DNA from: Oscillibacter sp.
GTDB lineage: Bacteria; Bacillota; Clostridia; Oscillospirales; Oscillospiraceae
Direction of reading: 5' to 3'
Length of the DNA: 37,320 bases
Assembly (NCBI GenBank): GCA_020025475.1
Contig: JAHHSA010000012.1
Location: forward strand, 1 to 37,320
Part shown: in pieces, positions 7,985 through 15,818 of the stretch
Numbering within the stretch: the stretch's first letter is position 1
Layout of the letters: the number at the start of each line of letters is the position of its first letter
Position numbers and translations under genes: made by a program
The notes under the pieces: generated by a model
What the model was told of the DNA's origin: nothing
Database searches by the model: none
Seen by the model: only the letters and a program-made list of their open reading frames with translations

Positions 7985-8953
7985 TTACAGGTTGTTGAGA
8001 TACTCTTCAACGTTCTCAGCGGTGACAACCACGACAGGAGCGCTGATAACGGGCTCGACTTCCTCACCCTTGACAGCGGCGACGGCAGCCTTGACAGACT
8101 CATAACCCATAGCCACGGGCTGCTGAGCCACGGTAGCGGCCAGCTTGCCGTCTCTCACCAGCTCAGCGGCAGACTTGTTGCCGTCAAAGCCGACGATAGT
8201 GACACCGGTGACACCGGCGGTCTCGCAAGCGTTCATAGCGCCGATGGCGGTATCGTCGTTGTGGCACAGAACAATGTCGATCTGGCCGGGATAAGCGTTG
8301 AGCAGATCCTCCATGGTCTTGGTAGCACCATCGGTGGTGTTCTGGCCGGACAGAGCGTCCAGAACTTCGACACCCAGCTCAGCGCAGGCAGCTTCATAAC
8401 CCTCACGGCGCATGTTGGAGGTGTTATCACCCTCCTGGCCGTAGATGATGACAGCCTTGGACTCGCCGCCGGCCTTCTCGATGGCCCACAGACCACCCTG
8501 CTTAGCAGCGTCGACGTTGGAGGTACCAATGAAAGAGGTCTGACCATCCATGCCGACGTTGGTATCAACGCTCAGCACGGGCTTGCCGGCATCCAGAGCA
8601 GCCTGCAGAGCGTTGGCGGCAGCGCCAGCGTCGTTGGGTGCGCAGATGATGGCATCGCAGTCAACGAGCTGCTGCTCGATCTGTGCAACCTGAGCCTCGA
8701 TCTCGCTCTCAGCGCTGGGGCCAACAACGACAACTTCAACACCCGGATTCTCCTCCTGGTACTGCTTACAGCCGGACTCCACATATCTCCAATACTCAGA
8801 AGACAGTGTCTTCAGCACGACTGCAATTTTGATGGTCTCGCCCTGCTCGGCCTGATTGTTGCCATCATCGGGGGCAGGCTCATCATTGGAGCCGCATGCA
8901 ACCAGAGACAGAGCCATTACTAGAGAAAGGGTCATCGCAAGAAACTTTTTCAT
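7985..8953 (-). CDS. Sugar ABC transporter substrate-binding lipoprotein (periplasmic-binding-protein type, RbsB-like)
   Basis: A 322-aa surface lipoprotein that would capture the substrate for the adjacent ATPase and permease. A signal peptide with lipobox LVAC places the lipid anchor at C20, followed by an acidic Asn/Asp/Pro-rich linker of about 20 residues. The mature part begins IKIAVVLKTLSSEYW, with later segments CDAIICAPNDAGAAANALQA and VLSVDTNVGMDGQTSFIGTS, the pattern of the two-lobed type 1 sugar-binding proteins (RbsB, IbpA, ChvE). AAGGAG precedes ATG 8953 by 11 nt. It is the first gene of the leftward operon and is divergent from iolE, so a myo-inositol ligand is the most likely guess. 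Ligand-contacting residues could not be assigned without a structure-based alignment. Confidence 0.9.
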   Translation of the reverse strand: MKKFLAMTLSLVMALSLVACGSNDEPAPDDGNNQAEQGETIKIAVVLKTLSSEYWRYVESGCKQYQEENPGVEVVVVGPSAESEIEAQVAQIEQQLVDCDAIICAPNDAGAAANALQAALDAGKPVLSVDTNVGMDGQTSFIGTSNVDAAKQGGLWAIEKAGGESKAVIIYGQEGDNTSNMRREGYEAACAELGVEVLDALSGQNTTDGATKTMEDLLNAYPGQIDIVLCHNDDTAIGAMNACETAGVTGVTIVGFDGNKSAAELVRDGKLAATVAQQPVAMGYESVKAAVAAVKGEEVEPVISAPVVVVTAENVEEYLNNL

Positions 8954-9044
8954 AACGTACTTTTCTCCTTTTAAAAATTTCCGGGTGCGCTAACAGAAAT
9001 ACACAATTTTGTGGTTCACTGTCACTCCCGGTTCGTGTGTTTTC

Positions 9045-9074
9045 ATGGTAGCACATTCGTGAAGCCACAGTCAA
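9045..9074 (-). promoter_or_regulatory. Candidate promoter of the ABC transporter operon
   Basis: On the minus strand TTGACT (complement of 9069-9074) and TACCAT (complement of 9045-9050) are 18 bp apart. The predicted start near 9038 leaves a leader of about 85 nt before ATG 8953. Confidence 0.5.
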
Positions 9075-9164
9075 GCGCTCAGCATATAAAACAAAAAGTC
9101 TGTGTGTTTTTTCGAAATCCGTTGTAAATTTTTGTTGAATTTATCAAAGATTTTCCTGTTTTTC

Positions 9165-9178
9165 TGTGTTCGCACACA
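9165..9178. promoter_or_regulatory. Candidate LacI-type operator 1, TGTG-N2-CG-N2-CACA
   Basis: TGTGTTCGCACACA has perfectly complementary outer arms around a central CG, the geometry of LacI-family operators. It lies between the divergent transporter and iol promoters, about 91 bp upstream of the transporter -35 box. Confidence 0.5.
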
Positions 9179-9332
9179 CTATGTCTGCTCCGCCAGCCTT
9201 TCGCCTCCCCATCTGGAGAGGGAATTCCCCTTTTCAGAACTTTTCCGGATTATGGCATAACCGTACAAAAAGACTGAGTGAGTTTGGCTAAAGTGGAAAA
9301 AATTTTTTTCGTTGTGGAAAAAACGTTGCTTT

Positions 9333-9362
9333 TTGTGGGGGAGGATGCTACTTTCTTATTAT
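9333..9362 (+). promoter_or_regulatory. Candidate promoter of the iolEBDG operon
   Basis: TTGTGG (9333-9338) and TATTAT (9357-9362) are 18 bp apart. Both boxes are imperfect. The predicted start near 9369 lies upstream of operator 2, so a bound repressor could block elongation. Confidence 0.4.
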
Positions 9363-9397
9363 AGTAACACCGAGGCTGGTTGTTTTTTTTAGAGTCT

Positions 9398-9413
9398 CTG
9401 TGAACGAACACAG
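9398..9413. promoter_or_regulatory. Candidate LacI-type operator 2, TGTG-N2-CG-N2-CACA
   Basis: CTGTGAACGAACACAG is a 16-bp element with 5-bp perfect arms around central CG, the same pattern as 9165-9178. It is 234 bp from that copy, a distance that would allow DNA looping. A weaker relative (CGTG-TT-CG-TA-CATC) lies at about 9446-9459. The site is similar to but not a full match of the catabolite-repression cre consensus. Confidence 0.5.
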
Positions 9414-9493
9414 AATCACTTCTTCGGTCTCCTGGGGACAGCCCGCGTGTTCGTACATCCCTATTACCATTCTAATCAAGGAGGACAATACCC

Positions 9494-10396
9494 ATGTTTG
9501 ATCCTAAGACTGTTTCTCTCGGCATTGCACCCATCGGATGGTGCAACGATGATATGCCCGAACTTGGCGGCGAGAACACCTTCCAGCAGATTGTCAGCGA
9601 GATGGCTCTGGCGGGCTTCACCGGCTGCGAGATCGGCAACAAGTACCCCACCGACCCCGCTGAGCTGAAGAAGGCCCTGGACCTGCGCGGTATGCGCATT
9701 GCCAGCCGCTGGTACTCTTCTTTCATCCTGACCCGCCCCATTGAGGAGGAGATCAAGGACTTTACCGCAAATCTGGACTTTCTGGAAGCTGTCGGTGCCA
9801 ACCACATCAACGTCTCTGAGCAGAGCTACTCCATCCAGGGCCAGATGGATACCCCCGTTCTGACTGGCGGTCACAAGCACGTCATGAACGACGAGGAGTG
9901 GGAGCGCTTCTGTACCGGTCTGAACGCTTTGGGCAAGATCGCCACCGAGCGCGGCTTCAAGCTCTGCTTCCATCATCACATGGGCACTGTGGTCCAGACC
10001 TCCGAGGAAACTGATCGCATGATGAGCAACACCGATCCCCGCTATGTGTTCCTGTGCTTTGACACCGGTCACTTCACCTTTGCCGGCGAAGATCCCCTGA
10101 CCATGCTGAAGAAGTACGTGGACCGGGTGGGTCACGTCCATCTGAAGGATATGCGCCTGCCCGTGGTTGAAGAAGCCCGCAAGAACAACTGGTCCTTCCT
10201 GCAGGCTGTGCGCAACGGTGCCTTCACCGTTCCCGGCGACGGCGATGTGGACTTTGATCCCGTGTTCAAGGTGCTCTCCGATGCCGGCTATCAGGGCTGG
10301 CTGCTGGTGGAGGCCGAGCAGGATCCCGCAAAGGCCAACCCCCTGGAGTACGCCATGAAGGGACGCGCCTACATCAAGGAGCACACCGGCCTGTAA
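9494..10396 (+). CDS. iolE: Myo-inosose-2 dehydratase
   Basis: IolE dehydrates 2-keto-myo-inositol (scyllo-inosose) to 3D-(3,5/4)-trihydroxycyclohexane-1,2-dione, the second step of inositol catabolism in the cytoplasm. The 300-aa length matches the family (about 297). It has the xylose-isomerase-like TIM barrel pattern with metal-site regions LCFHHHMGTVVQT, FLCFDTGHFTFAG and VGHVHLKDMR. The N-terminal LGIAPIGWCNDDMPELGG is very characteristic of IolE. AAGGAGG lies about 9 nt upstream of ATG 9494. It is the first gene of a four-gene rightward operon with iolB, iolD and iolG. Codon choice is strongly biased to C/G-ending codons, suggesting high expression. Confidence 0.94.
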   Translation: MFDPKTVSLGIAPIGWCNDDMPELGGENTFQQIVSEMALAGFTGCEIGNKYPTDPAELKKALDLRGMRIASRWYSSFILTRPIEEEIKDFTANLDFLEAVGANHINVSEQSYSIQGQMDTPVLTGGHKHVMNDEEWERFCTGLNALGKIATERGFKLCFHHHMGTVVQTSEETDRMMSNTDPRYVFLCFDTGHFTFAGEDPLTMLKKYVDRVGHVHLKDMRLPVVEEARKNNWSFLQAVRNGAFTVPGDGDVDFDPVFKVLSDAGYQGWLLVEAEQDPAKANPLEYAMKGRAYIKEHTGL

Positions 10397-10439
10397 TTCC
10401 CGGCGCAACACTATATTTAGTTAGGAGATGTCAGTTCCA

Positions 10440-11240
10440 ATGAGCTACTTCAATAAGAACGCGGAATTAAAGAACGGTTACAACGTCTACATCGACGCTG
10501 ATACCAATGACATGGCCACTCAGATGGACGTGGGCCTTCTCATCCTGGACGAGGGCGAGCGCTATACCTTCCACGAGGCCGACAAGGAAATTGCCGTGCT
10601 GCTGTTTGAGGGCAAGGTGACTTACGCATGGAGCGGCAAGACCTGCGAGGCCGACCGCCCCGACACCTTCCACCACGAGGCTTACTGCCTGCTGGCCGGC
10701 AAGGATACCGAGATCACCATTACCGCTCACGCTCACAGCGAGCTGTATGTCCAGAAGACCCTCAATGAAAAGCCCTTTGAGGCTGTCATGTATACACCCG
10801 AGACGGTCCAGACCCAGCACGCCGGCTGCCATGGCGAGCTGATGGGCTGCATGGAGCGTGAGATCAAGACCTTCTTTGATCACGACAACGCCCCCTTCTC
10901 CAACATGGTTCTGGGCGAGGTTCTGAACCACCCCGGTAAGTGGTCCTCCTACCCCCCCCATCATCATCCCCAGCCCGAGGTCTATTTCTACCGCTTTGAC
11001 TATCCCCATGGCTTCGGCGCCGGCTTCGCCAACGGCGATGTCTACAAGACCCAGCACAACGGTCTTGCTGTCATCAACCACGGCTTCCACTCCCAGACCG
11101 CCGCTCCCGGCTACGCCATGTGCTACGCCTGGGGCATCCGCCACCTGGACGGCGATCCCTGGCTGAAGACCCGCATCGATGACAAGGAGCACGCCTGGCT
11201 CTGGAAGCCCGATGCCAACGAGCACATCTATCAGGGCTGA
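10440..11240 (+). CDS. iolB: 5-deoxy-glucuronate isomerase
   Basis: IolB converts 5-deoxy-D-glucuronic acid to 5-dehydro-2-deoxy-D-gluconate, the step after IolD. It is 266 aa, a two-domain cupin protein. The C-terminal cupin carries NHPGKWSSYPPHHHPQPEVY (around residues 161-180), whose histidines and glutamate bind the metal; this segment is diagnostic of IolB. Two ATG codons are close: 10428 abuts the AGGAG ribosome site and cannot be used, while 10440 lies 12 nt after it, somewhat long but workable, and opens with the expected MSYFNKN. It starts 43 nt after the iolE stop, so the genes are co-transcribed. Confidence 0.94.
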   Translation: MSYFNKNAELKNGYNVYIDADTNDMATQMDVGLLILDEGERYTFHEADKEIAVLLFEGKVTYAWSGKTCEADRPDTFHHEAYCLLAGKDTEITITAHAHSELYVQKTLNEKPFEAVMYTPETVQTQHAGCHGELMGCMEREIKTFFDHDNAPFSNMVLGEVLNHPGKWSSYPPHHHPQPEVYFYRFDYPHGFGAGFANGDVYKTQHNGLAVINHGFHSQTAAPGYAMCYAWGIRHLDGDPWLKTRIDDKEHAWLWKPDANEHIYQG

Positions 11241-11270
11241 GCCCTTATCAAACAAAGGAGGTACCATCCA

Positions 11271-13199
11271 ATGAAAACCGTGCGTTTGACCATGGCTCAG
11301 GCCCTGGTCCGGTTCCTCGAGAACCAGTATATTGAAGTGGACGGCGTGGAATCCCGCTTTGTCCGCGGTGTGTTTATGATCCCCGGCCACGGCAACGTGG
11401 TGGGTCTGGGCCAGGCCCTGACCCAGGAGGTCCACGACCTGGAAGTCTACCAGGGCAAGAACGAGCAGGGAATGGCACAGGCTGCCGTTGCCTTCGCCAA
11501 GCAGATGAAGCGCAAGCAGATCTTCGCTGTCACCTCTTCTGTCGGCCCCGGCGCTGCCAACATGGTCACCGCCTGCGGCACCGCCACCGCCAACAACATC
11601 CCCGTGCTGGTGCTGCCCGGTGACGTGTATGCCTGCCGTCAGCCCGATCCTGTGCTGCAGCAGATTGAGCAGTCCCATGACCTGTCCCTGTCCACCAATG
11701 ACGCTTTCCGCGCCGTGTGCCGTTACTGGGACCGCATCGTCCGTCCTGAGCAGCTGATGAGTGCCATGATCTCCGCATTCCGCGTGCTGACCGACCCCGC
11801 CAACACCGGTGCCGTCTGCATCGCCATGCCTCAGGACGTGGAGGGCGAGGCCTATGACTATCCCGAGTCCTTCTTTGACAAGCGTGTCTGGCGCCTGGAG
11901 CGCCGTCCCGCTACCGAAGCTGCTTTGGCCGATGCAGCCGCAGCCATCCGCGCATCCAAGCGTCCTATGCTGGTCTGCGGTGGCGGCGTCCGCTACTCCG
12001 AAGCTCACGCTGAGTTCCGTCACTTTGCAGAGTCCCTGGGCATTCCCTTCGCAGAAACCCAGGCTGGCAAGAGTGCCATCGAGTGGACCCACCCCCTGAA
12101 CCTGGGCGGCCTGGGCGTCACCGGTTGCTCCTCCGCCAACGTCATCGCCAAGGAGGCCGATCTGGTCATCGGTGTCGGCACCCGCTACACCGACTTCACC
12201 ACCTCCTCCAAGTGGCTGTTCCGTGAGGACTGCAAGTTCGTCAACATCAACGTCTCTGAGTTCCAGGCACTGAAGATGAACGCCATCCCTGTGGTGGCCG
12301 ACGCCAAGGACGCTCTGCCCCGTCTGGAAAAGCTGCTGGAGGGCTATAAGCCCGCTTACAACGGTGAGATCGAGAAGGCACGCGCTGACTGGGCCGCAGA
12401 GCTGAAGCGCTTGGATTCCATGGTATTTGAAGACACCGCCGACTGGAAGCCTATTATCAACGATGCCAACGCCGACTCTGCCAAGCGCTTTGCCAAGGAC
12501 GTGAACGCCGGACTGTGCCAGACCTCCGTTCTGGGTGCCATCAACGCCATGATGGAGGATACCGACGTGGCTCTGGGCGCCGCAGGCTCTCTGCCCGGCG
12601 ACATGCAGCGTGTGTGGCGTCCCCGCGCGCAGGACACCTATAACATGGAGTACGGCTACTCCACCATGGGCTACGAAGTGGCCGGTGCCCTGGGCGTGAA
12701 GCTGGCCATCGGTGATGAACGCGAGGTCTACGCATTCTGCGGCGACGGCAGCTTCAATATGCTTCACGGCGAGCTGATTACCGCTGCGCAGGAGCACAAG
12801 AAGATCAACATCTGCCTGTTCGATAACGCCAGCTTCGGCTGCATCAACAACCTGCAGGTAGGCCACGGCAACAAAACCCTGTGCACTGAGCTGCGCTACC
12901 GCAATGCCGACGGTCTGTTTGGCGACTTCATGAACATTGACTACGCCAAGGTTGCTGAGGCATACGGCTGCAAGGCATACACTGTCCGCACCATGGAAGA
13001 ACTGGTTGCCGCCTTCAAGGATGCCAAGACTGTGAAAGACATTCCCGTCCTGTTCGACATCAAGGTTCTGCCCAAGACCATGACCGACGGCTATGGTTCC
13101 TGGTGGCGTGTGGGTGACACCGAGGTCTCTGAGCGCCAGGAGAACCTGGACGCCTACGCCTCTCACCTGGAGCACGTCAAGGACGCACGCAAGTATTAA
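11271..13199 (+). CDS. iolD: 3D-(3,5/4)-trihydroxycyclohexane-1,2-dione acylhydrolase (ring-opening)
   Basis: IolD is a thiamine-diphosphate enzyme that hydrolyses the cyclic diketone made by IolE to 5-deoxy-D-glucuronate. It has 642 aa, the normal size. The N-terminal PYR domain holds the cofactor-activating glutamate in KNEQGMAQAA (about residue 65). The C-terminal PP domain holds the GDG-N ThDP/Mg motif (CGDGSFNMLHGE near residue 490, ending about 27 residues on in the asparagine region LFDNASFGCINN). The AAAGGAGGT site precedes ATG 11271 by 8 nt, and the gap from iolB is 30 nt. A 927-aa open frame lies antisense to iolB and iolD, but it is a by-product of the codon bias. Confidence 0.94.
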   Translation: MKTVRLTMAQALVRFLENQYIEVDGVESRFVRGVFMIPGHGNVVGLGQALTQEVHDLEVYQGKNEQGMAQAAVAFAKQMKRKQIFAVTSSVGPGAANMVTACGTATANNIPVLVLPGDVYACRQPDPVLQQIEQSHDLSLSTNDAFRAVCRYWDRIVRPEQLMSAMISAFRVLTDPANTGAVCIAMPQDVEGEAYDYPESFFDKRVWRLERRPATEAALADAAAAIRASKRPMLVCGGGVRYSEAHAEFRHFAESLGIPFAETQAGKSAIEWTHPLNLGGLGVTGCSSANVIAKEADLVIGVGTRYTDFTTSSKWLFREDCKFVNINVSEFQALKMNAIPVVADAKDALPRLEKLLEGYKPAYNGEIEKARADWAAELKRLDSMVFEDTADWKPIINDANADSAKRFAKDVNAGLCQTSVLGAINAMMEDTDVALGAAGSLPGDMQRVWRPRAQDTYNMEYGYSTMGYEVAGALGVKLAIGDEREVYAFCGDGSFNMLHGELITAAQEHKKINICLFDNASFGCINNLQVGHGNKTLCTELRYRNADGLFGDFMNIDYAKVAEAYGCKAYTVRTMEELVAAFKDAKTVKDIPVLFDIKVLPKTMTDGYGSWWRVGDTEVSERQENLDAYASHLEHVKDARKY

Positions 13200-13282
13200 G
13201 ACGCACAGCGGTGGGTGCGCCCCATCCACCGCCTTCCTCATACCCTGCAATACACATTTTACGGAAAGAAAGGAAAATTATC

Positions 13283-14320
13283 ATGGATAAGATTCTGAAA
13301 ATTGGTATCATCGGCTGCGGCGCCATCGGCCGCGATCACTGCCGCCGCATCATTGAGACCGTTCCCGGTGCTACCGTCGTAGCTGTCTCTGACTATGTCG
13401 CTGCCGCTGCTGATGAAACCGCTGCAAAGTATGGTATCCGCTCCTACGGCAACGACTGCGACGGCATGATCAAGGATCCTGAGGTCGAGGCTGTTGTCAT
13501 CACCTCCATCGATCCCACCCATCACGACTATGTCATGAAGACGCTGGCCGAGAAGAAGTGGTGCTTCTGCGAGAAGCCCCTGAGCCAGAACGCCGCTGAC
13601 TGCGAAGAGATCATCAACCGCGAGCTGGAGATCGGCAAGCGTCTGGTCCAGGTCGGTTTCATGCGCCACTATGACCGCGGCTACGCCGAGATGAAGCGCA
13701 TCATCGACTCCGGCGAGCTGGGTGCCCCCCTGCTGATCAAGGCCTGCCACCGCAACGTCTCCCAGGGCCCGGGCTTCAAGACCGAGAACGGTATTACCAA
13801 CGTGGCAATCCACGAGCTGGACATCTGCCGCTGGCTGCTGGATGACGAGTACGAGGATGCTCAGGCCGTCCGCGTGCGTCAGTCCGCCAACTCCAACAAG
13901 GGCTATGACAACCCCCAGGTCGTGCTGCTGCGCACCAAGAAGGGCTGCTTCATTGACGTCGAGGTCCAGGTTGCTGACGGCTACGGCTACGACATCCAGT
14001 GCGAGGTCGTCTGCGAGAACGGTACCGTTAAGCTGCCCGATCCCTACGCTGTTGTCCGTCGCTCTCGTCCCGCTGGCTGGGACAGCATGAATCCCTCCGA
14101 GTCCATGCCCATCATGACCGACTGGAAGGAGCGCTTTATCGAGGCATACGACATCGAGTTCTGCAAGTGGGTGGAGTCCATCCACAACGACAAGCTGGAA
14201 GGCCCCTCTGCATGGGACGGCTATGTGGCCTGCGTGGCCGGTGATGCTCTGAACGCATCCCGCGGTACCTCTCAGTTCTACAAGGTTGAGACCATGGAGA
14301 AGCCCGAGCTGTACAAGTAA
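13283..14320 (+). CDS. iolG: Inositol 2-dehydrogenase, Gfo/Idh/MocA family
   Basis: An NAD-dependent dehydrogenase predicted to oxidise myo-inositol to scyllo-inosose, the first step of the pathway. It is 345 aa, as usual. The Rossmann motif GCGAIG is at residues 11-16 and the family motif EKP with catalytic lysine K98 follows. The second catalytic region reads TNVAIHELDICRWLL, with H177; the position four residues before it, usually Asp (D172 in Bacillus IolG, where D172, H176 and K97 act together), is Asn173. The frame is open from 13211, but ATG 13283 after AAAGGAAAA gives the conserved start. It is last in the iolEBDG operon (83-nt gap after iolD). Related family members act on other sugars or cyclitols, so the operon context supports the inositol role more than sequence alone. 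Confidence 0.88.
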   Translation: MDKILKIGIIGCGAIGRDHCRRIIETVPGATVVAVSDYVAAAADETAAKYGIRSYGNDCDGMIKDPEVEAVVITSIDPTHHDYVMKTLAEKKWCFCEKPLSQNAADCEEIINRELEIGKRLVQVGFMRHYDRGYAEMKRIIDSGELGAPLLIKACHRNVSQGPGFKTENGITNVAIHELDICRWLLDDEYEDAQAVRVRQSANSNKGYDNPQVVLLRTKKGCFIDVEVQVADGYGYDIQCEVVCENGTVKLPDPYAVVRRSRPAGWDSMNPSESMPIMTDWKERFIEAYDIEFCKWVESIHNDKLEGPSAWDGYVACVAGDALNASRGTSQFYKVETMEKPELYK

Positions 14321-14380
14321 TCAGCTGATTGCGAAATTGCTGAAAAGCAGCAGCGATACTGTTTTTAACGAATATCCGCA

Positions 14381-14421
14381 AGCAGGAAACGGAGTGAGAA
14401 CTCCGTTTCCTGCTCTTTTTT
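14381..14421 (+). terminator. Terminator of the iolEBDG operon
   Basis: A perfect 15-bp stem (14381-14395 with 14400-14414, loop GAGA) is followed by CTTTTTT. It lies 60 nt after the iolG stop. Confidence 0.9.
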
Positions 14422-14488
14422 GCGCCTATATCTTCGTTCGAAAACATTTTTGCATAAAATATACGTATTATATTTTAACTTTTTTATA

Positions 14489-14500
14489 GTATGTATACAT
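14489..14500. promoter_or_regulatory. Candidate GntR/FCD-type operator, upstream copy
   Basis: GTATGTATACAT contains the perfect palindrome ATGTATACAT (14491-14500). Its TGTATACA core resembles operators of FCD-subfamily GntR regulators (of the FadR/UxuR/ExuR kind). It lies 30 bp upstream of the TRAP promoter -35 box. Confidence 0.5.
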
Positions 14501-14529
14501 TTTCTACAATTTTTTATGCAATATTTATC

Positions 14530-14557
14530 TTGATATATTACTTCGACTTTTTATAAT
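14530..14557 (+). promoter_or_regulatory. Promoter of the TRAP transporter operon
   Basis: TTGATA (14530-14535) and a consensus TATAAT (14552-14557) are 16 bp apart. The predicted start near 14564 falls inside the downstream operator copy. Confidence 0.65.
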
Positions 14558-14577
14558 GTATGTATACATGTGCATAC
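14558..14577. promoter_or_regulatory. Candidate GntR/FCD-type operator at the transcription start
   Basis: The second GTATGTATACAT (14558-14569) is identical to the copy 69 bp upstream and is extended by GTGCATAC. It begins right after the -10 box, where a bound repressor would block initiation. Confidence 0.5.
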
Positions 14578-14652
14578 AAGTGTGTAAGTGCATATGTATT
14601 TGACAAAAAAAGCAGGGGACTTCGTCACCCTGCTATATTTCAGGAGGGACTT

Positions 14653-15783
14653 ATGAAAAAACTTCTTAGCATGTTGCTGACAGCCTGCCTGACTCTTGGC
14701 CTGCTGACCAGCTGCGGTTCCACGGACTCCGGGATCATGGACACCGCTCACGCCAACGCGGTGGCTGCAGGCGGCGACAGCAATCTGCCTGTCATTACCT
14801 GGAAAATGGGCTCCACTTGGGGCAACGGCAACGTCCACTTCACGGTTGACCAGCGCTTTACGGAGCTGGTGAGTCAGCTGACCGGCGGTCGTTTCACCAT
14901 CACAAACTACGCTGAGGGAGAGCTGTGCTCTGCCGGTGAGCTGTTCGACTACGTCAGCGACGGCACCATCCAGTGCGGCGGCGACTGGGGCGGATACTGG
15001 TCCGGCAAGGATCCTACCTTCGAGCTGCTTTCCACCGTGATGGATAACTTCAGCGCTCTGGATTACTACACCTGGATCTACCAGGCCGGCGGTATGGAAT
15101 GCTACAAGAACATGTATGGTGAGTACAACATGGAGTACTTCCCCATTGTGACCAACCCCTGTGAGTCCGGTATCCGTTCTGTCCGACCCATCAACTCCAT
15201 CAAGGACATGCAGACCATGAAAATCCGCCTGGGCGGCGTCATGGCTGGCCGTGCCGCCCAAAAGCTTGGCATCAACATCACCACGGTTCCCGCCTCTGAG
15301 CTGTACGAGTCCCTGCAGCGCACTGTTATTGACGGCGGCGAGTTCTCCGGCCCCAAGGCCGATGATTCCCTGAAGCTTCAGGAAGTCGCTCCCTACTGGT
15401 GTGCTCCCGGCTGGTATCAGTCTGCCGGTGTCAATGGTGTTATGATCAATAAGGACGCCTGGAATGAGCTGCCCGAGGAATATCAGCAGGCCATCGCCAC
15501 TGCCGCTCAGACCTGCTGCGGCGAGCAGCTGGCCCGCTACATCTGGAACGATATGACTGTCACCAACCAGATGCTGGAGAAGGACGGCGTCACCATTACC
15601 AGCCTGCCCGAGGAAGACATGGCTCTGATCCGCAAGACCTGCCGTGAGGTCTACGAGGAAGAAGCATCCTCCAACGCAAACTTCAAGGTTGTCTACGACT
15701 CCATGAACGAATACCGTGAGACCGCGCAGGCTTACCGTAACTGGGCTGGCGACTACGGCTTCGGCTTCAACTACACAGACTAA
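14653..15783 (+). CDS. TRAP transporter substrate-binding lipoprotein (DctP family)
   Basis: A 376-aa extracellular solute-binding protein that would deliver an organic acid to the DctQ-DctM membrane pair. A signal peptide with lipobox LTSC anchors it at C21. The mature region (WKMGSTWGNGNVHFTVDQRF, later GGDWGGYWSGKDPTFELLST and IKDMQTMKIRLGG) fits the DctP/TakP fold. The segment MKIRLGG around residues 190-200 contains the conserved arginine that usually pairs with the substrate carboxylate. The resemblance is more to the TakP (2-oxo-acid) branch than to C4-dicarboxylate DctP, but I hold that loosely. The frame opens at 14560, but ATG 14653 after AGGAGGGA starts the signal peptide. It is unusually Cys-rich for a secreted protein. 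Confidence 0.88.
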   Translation: MKKLLSMLLTACLTLGLLTSCGSTDSGIMDTAHANAVAAGGDSNLPVITWKMGSTWGNGNVHFTVDQRFTELVSQLTGGRFTITNYAEGELCSAGELFDYVSDGTIQCGGDWGGYWSGKDPTFELLSTVMDNFSALDYYTWIYQAGGMECYKNMYGEYNMEYFPIVTNPCESGIRSVRPINSIKDMQTMKIRLGGVMAGRAAQKLGINITTVPASELYESLQRTVIDGGEFSGPKADDSLKLQEVAPYWCAPGWYQSAGVNGVMINKDAWNELPEEYQQAIATAAQTCCGEQLARYIWNDMTVTNQMLEKDGVTITSLPEEDMALIRKTCREVYEEEASSNANFKVVYDSMNEYRETAQAYRNWAGDYGFGFNYTD

Positions 15784-15818
15784 CGCCCCTTTGTACAAAA
15801 AAAGAAAGGGGAATTTTA

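Noticed and set aside
9398..9413. Classical CcpA cre site
   Set aside because: It matches most of the cre consensus but misses the conserved T in the right half, and its outer TGTG/CACA arms recur at 9165 as a separate motif.
10467..13250. A 927-codon open frame antisense to iolB and iolD
   Set aside because: It is a shadow of strongly biased codon use in the sense genes: Gly/Val/His/Gln-rich, no ribosome site, no known domain.
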